Assembly (NCBI GenBank): GCA_013696525.1
Contig: JACCYK010000205.1
Span: 1 to 6,443, forward strand
Length of the DNA: 6,443 bases
DNA from: Chloroflexia bacterium
GTDB lineage: Bacteria > Chloroflexota > Chloroflexia > Thermomicrobiales > UBA6265
Direction of reading: 5' to 3'
Part shown: positions 5,193-6,443 of the stretch, one piece after another
Layout of the letters: every line of letters starts with the position of its first letter
How positions within the stretch are numbered: the stretch's first letter is position 1
The notes under the pieces: generated by a model
What the model saw: the letters and a program-made list of their open reading frames with translations, nothing else
The model's database searches: none
What the model was told of the DNA's origin: nothing
Program-made: the position numbers and the translations under genes

Positions 5193-5789
5193 CTAAGCGC
5201 GCGGATCACCGTCGCGGGGCTGGCCGACGCTGCCGGGGTTGAGCAGCCACCTGCCTTGGGAAACGTCAACCACATCGCCTGGTCTGAATCGGCGTACACG
5301 GGAAGGTCTTCCCGTGTCACGGCGCCAGTCGATTCGCGCGACGTGGGTATGCCCAACGAAGCACCAAGCTGTCTCGAAATGGGCGAAATTGGCACTCGCC
5401 GTCTCCCGGTCCGCGACGTACTCCCAGATCGGATCGCGGGGGCTGCCGTGGGCCAAGGTTACCCCGGTGGCGACGACCGTCGCCGGCAGCACCGCGAGGC
5501 GCTCTCGTTGCGGGGAAGAGAGTTGGTTGCTGGTCCACATGGCGGCGGCCCGCGCCCACGGGTTGAACTCGGTGAGATCAAGCTGTCCAATGGCGGCGAG
5601 ATCATGGTTGCCGACCAGGGAATGCTCGACCGCATCGTCCCCCAGCCGGTCCAGGCAGGCGACCGGCCGCGGACCGTAGCCGACGGTGTCGCCGAGATTC
5701 CAGATCTCATCAACGGGCGGCGCCGCGCGCAGCACCGCTTCGAGCGCAACGAGGTTCGCGTGAACGTCTGAGATGATGAGGACTCGCAT
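5193..5789 (-). CDS. Calcineurin-like metallophosphoesterase, amber-truncated
   Basis: This is a cytosolic binuclear-metal phosphoesterase of the YfcE/MJ0936-like group, which act on phosphodiesters or phosphomonoesters; the natural substrate is unknown. In 198 residues all metal-site motifs are present: SDVHAN (7-12, D8 and H10), NLGDTVGYGP (31-40, D34), VGNHDL (59-64, N61, H62), LAHGSP (112-117, H114) and FVGHTHVAR (144-152, H147 and H149), followed by WLLNPGSVGQPRDGDPRA (181-198). It stops there at TAG, about 44 residues short of the family's normal end, and the missing tail follows in the same frame. Because every metal ligand precedes the stop, the shortened protein might still bind metal, but losing the last strands of the sandwich probably harms folding. 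The ATG at 5789 fits the family's MRVLIISDVHAN start, though no clear Shine-Dalgarno precedes it. It is divergent from the coiled-coil gene to the right. Confidence 0.88.
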   Translation of the reverse strand: MRVLIISDVHANLVALEAVLRAAPPVDEIWNLGDTVGYGPRPVACLDRLGDDAVEHSLVGNHDLAAIGQLDLTEFNPWARAAAMWTSNQLSSPQRERLAVLPATVVATGVTLAHGSPRDPIWEYVADRETASANFAHFETAWCFVGHTHVARIDWRRDTGRPSRVRRFRPGDVVDVSQGRWLLNPGSVGQPRDGDPRA

Positions 5790-5848
5790 GCAAAATCAAC
5801 GTCCAGAAGCTCGCATCCCGCCCGCCGGCCGCGCTGACCGCGAGCCCA

Positions 5849-5854
5849 GTATAC
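5849..5854 (-). promoter_or_regulatory. -10 candidate for the phosphoesterase
   Basis: On the minus strand TATACT (5 of 6 to TATAAT) lies about 60 bases before the phosphoesterase ATG, so transcription would start near 5842 with a leader of about 53 bases. No convincing -35 hexamer is found at 16-18 bases, so activation by a factor or chance occurrence are both possible. Confidence 0.3.
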
Positions 5855-5933
5855 GGAGACGGCATACCCTTTGCGTTGCCGTGGCTGAACGCGCATTCGG
5901 CCCGCGATGAACGACCAGAACGATGTTGTCGGG

Positions 5934-5939
5934 TAGAAT
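5934..5939 (+). promoter_or_regulatory. -10 candidate for the coiled-coil gene
   Basis: TAGAAT (5 of 6 to TATAAT) on the plus strand lies 58 bases before the ATG at 5998, in the 208-base divergent gap (5790-5997). The expected -35 position is poor. The rest of the gap shows GC-rich palindromic bits but no gene or RNA that I can support. Confidence 0.3.
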
Positions 5940-5997
5940 GCCGCGAGATCGGCCCGTCGTGGGCGGTCGAGCGATTCGAGGCTACACGGGATTGACT

Positions 5998-6443
5998 ATG
6001 GACGAGTATCAGGATCAGACGAGCAACGGCCAGGTCATCGTCGGCGCGGGCGTGGCCGCCGCCTTGCTGGCAGGGCTGGCGCTCTTGCTTGGACGTCGCC
6101 GGCATGCGGAAGACACCGCCGCCGAGCGGGCGCGGCTCGCCGCGGAGGCGGCGGTTGGCGAAGCGCGGACGCGAGGGCACTGGCTCCGTGACCGGGCCAA
6201 GGAGGCGTCGCCGGAGCTCGAGCGGGCGGCAAAGGAAGCACGTCACCTCGTTGAGCGGGGAAGCCGGTCTGGCCATGAGCTCGCCCACGACGCTGAAGGG
6301 CACGCCAAGCGACTGGCCGACCGGGCGCAGCGGACCGGGGAACAGACCGCGACAACGGCCCAGCAGGTGGCGGCGCAGGCAGCGGCGGCGGCGGTGGAGC
6401 GGGCGGAGCGCGCGCTCGGTGCCGGCGTCTCGCTGGCCGAAGC
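5998..6443 (+). CDS. Membrane-anchored alanine-rich coiled-coil protein, 3' end outside window
   Basis: 148 codons are visible and the frame is still open at the window edge. The N-terminus MDEYQDQTSNG is short and acidic. Residues ~12-32 (QVIVGAGVAAALLAGLALLL) form one hydrophobic segment, followed at once by GRRRHAED. By the positive-inside rule this is an N-out anchor with the rest in the cytoplasm. There is no signal-peptidase site or lipobox. From ~37 onward the sequence is a long predicted helix rich in Ala, Glu and Arg, with repeated ERA/AERA units (AAERARLAAEAAVGEAR, PELERAAKEARHLVERG, AHDAEGHAKRLADRAQRTGE, VERAERALGAG), as in YtxH-like or apolipoprotein-like membrane-linked coiled coils. 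I do not recognise a specific family, and low-complexity composition makes any match unreliable. The ATG at 5998 is chosen for its acidic lead before the anchor; upstream in-frame TTG (5992, GAGG 10 bases before) and GTG codons are alternatives, and the ribosome site for the ATG is weak. It is divergent from the phosphoesterase. Confidence 0.75.
   Translation, partial: MDEYQDQTSNGQVIVGAGVAAALLAGLALLLGRRRHAEDTAAERARLAAEAAVGEARTRGHWLRDRAKEASPELERAAKEARHLVERGSRSGHELAHDAEGHAKRLADRAQRTGEQTATTAQQVAAQAAAAAVERAERALGAGVSLAE

Noticed and set aside
5058..5195. Pyrrolysine insertion or another programmed recoding at the TAG
   Set aside because: No pyrrolysine genes or recoding structure are visible, and the residue aligned to the stop in this family is normally a plain Ser/Ala; mutation or sequence error is simpler.
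4907..5395. Long open extension of the Usp frame upstream (would make a 320-residue protein)
   Set aside because: The extra 163 residues are Arg/Ser-rich and lack domain character. They overlap the phosphoesterase gene in another frame on the same strand, and the Usp fold begins cleanly at ATG 4906.
4914..5771. 285-codon plus-strand open frame opposite the phosphoesterase
   Set aside because: It is the antisense shadow of a GC-rich minus-strand gene whose frame carries all metallophosphoesterase motifs; the plus-strand translation shows no recognisable domain.
5710..6303. Minus-strand frame across the divergent gap and the coiled-coil gene
   Set aside because: Composition is typical of antisense reading of GC-rich DNA. 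The plus-strand frame gives a coherent anchor plus helix, and the minus-strand product has no domain signature.

Overview
The window is GC-rich, tightly packed bacterial DNA. Its gene content (long-form HisG, type III pantothenate kinase, tandem RCK/TrkA-like subunits, a Usp protein) and frequent GTG/TTG starts fit a high-GC free-living bacterium. A Chloroflexota (Thermomicrobia-like) or actinobacterial origin is my guess from gene style; nothing in the window proves it. I see no mobile element, CRISPR array, tRNA or rRNA.

Almost everything lies on the minus strand. In transcription order (right to left) it runs: a calcineurin-like metallophosphoesterase cut by an in-frame amber codon (5789 to 5193, with its lost tail in the same frame down to 5058); a 151-base gap with a small hairpin; a universal-stress-type protein (4906-4433); an RCK_N-only protein (4436-4002, overlapping the previous gene by GTGA); a full RCK_N+RCK_C protein (3998-3345); coaX (3297-2464); a GNAT acetyltransferase (2510-2016, overlapping coaX by 47 bases); and hisG (start about 1914, stop 997). 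A strong GC hairpin abuts the hisG stop. A plausible sigma-70 promoter follows it, and then comes hisC (850 leftwards, running off the window). At the right end, a 208-base divergent intergenic region separates the phosphoesterase from a plus-strand gene (5998 onwards, running off the window) encoding a membrane-anchored, Ala/Glu/Arg-rich coiled-coil protein.

Functionally, the usp-rck-rck group looks like a small nucleotide-sensing cassette of the kind that gates K+ or amino-acid transporters, although no transporter is in view. CoaX starts CoA synthesis by phosphorylating pantothenate. The GNAT enzyme would consume an acyl-CoA, but its substrate is unknown. HisG and HisC catalyse the first step and the transamination step of histidine synthesis. 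Spacings of 50 bases or less, and several overlaps, from the usp gene to hisG suggest one long transcript ending at the hairpin after hisG, with hisC expressed from its own promoter.

The most notable observation is the amber codon in the phosphoesterase. It falls straight after the conserved NPGSVGQPRDGDPRA segment, and the usual family C-terminus continues in the same frame for 44 more codons to a TGA. This is a recent nonsense mutation, a sequencing error, or read-through.
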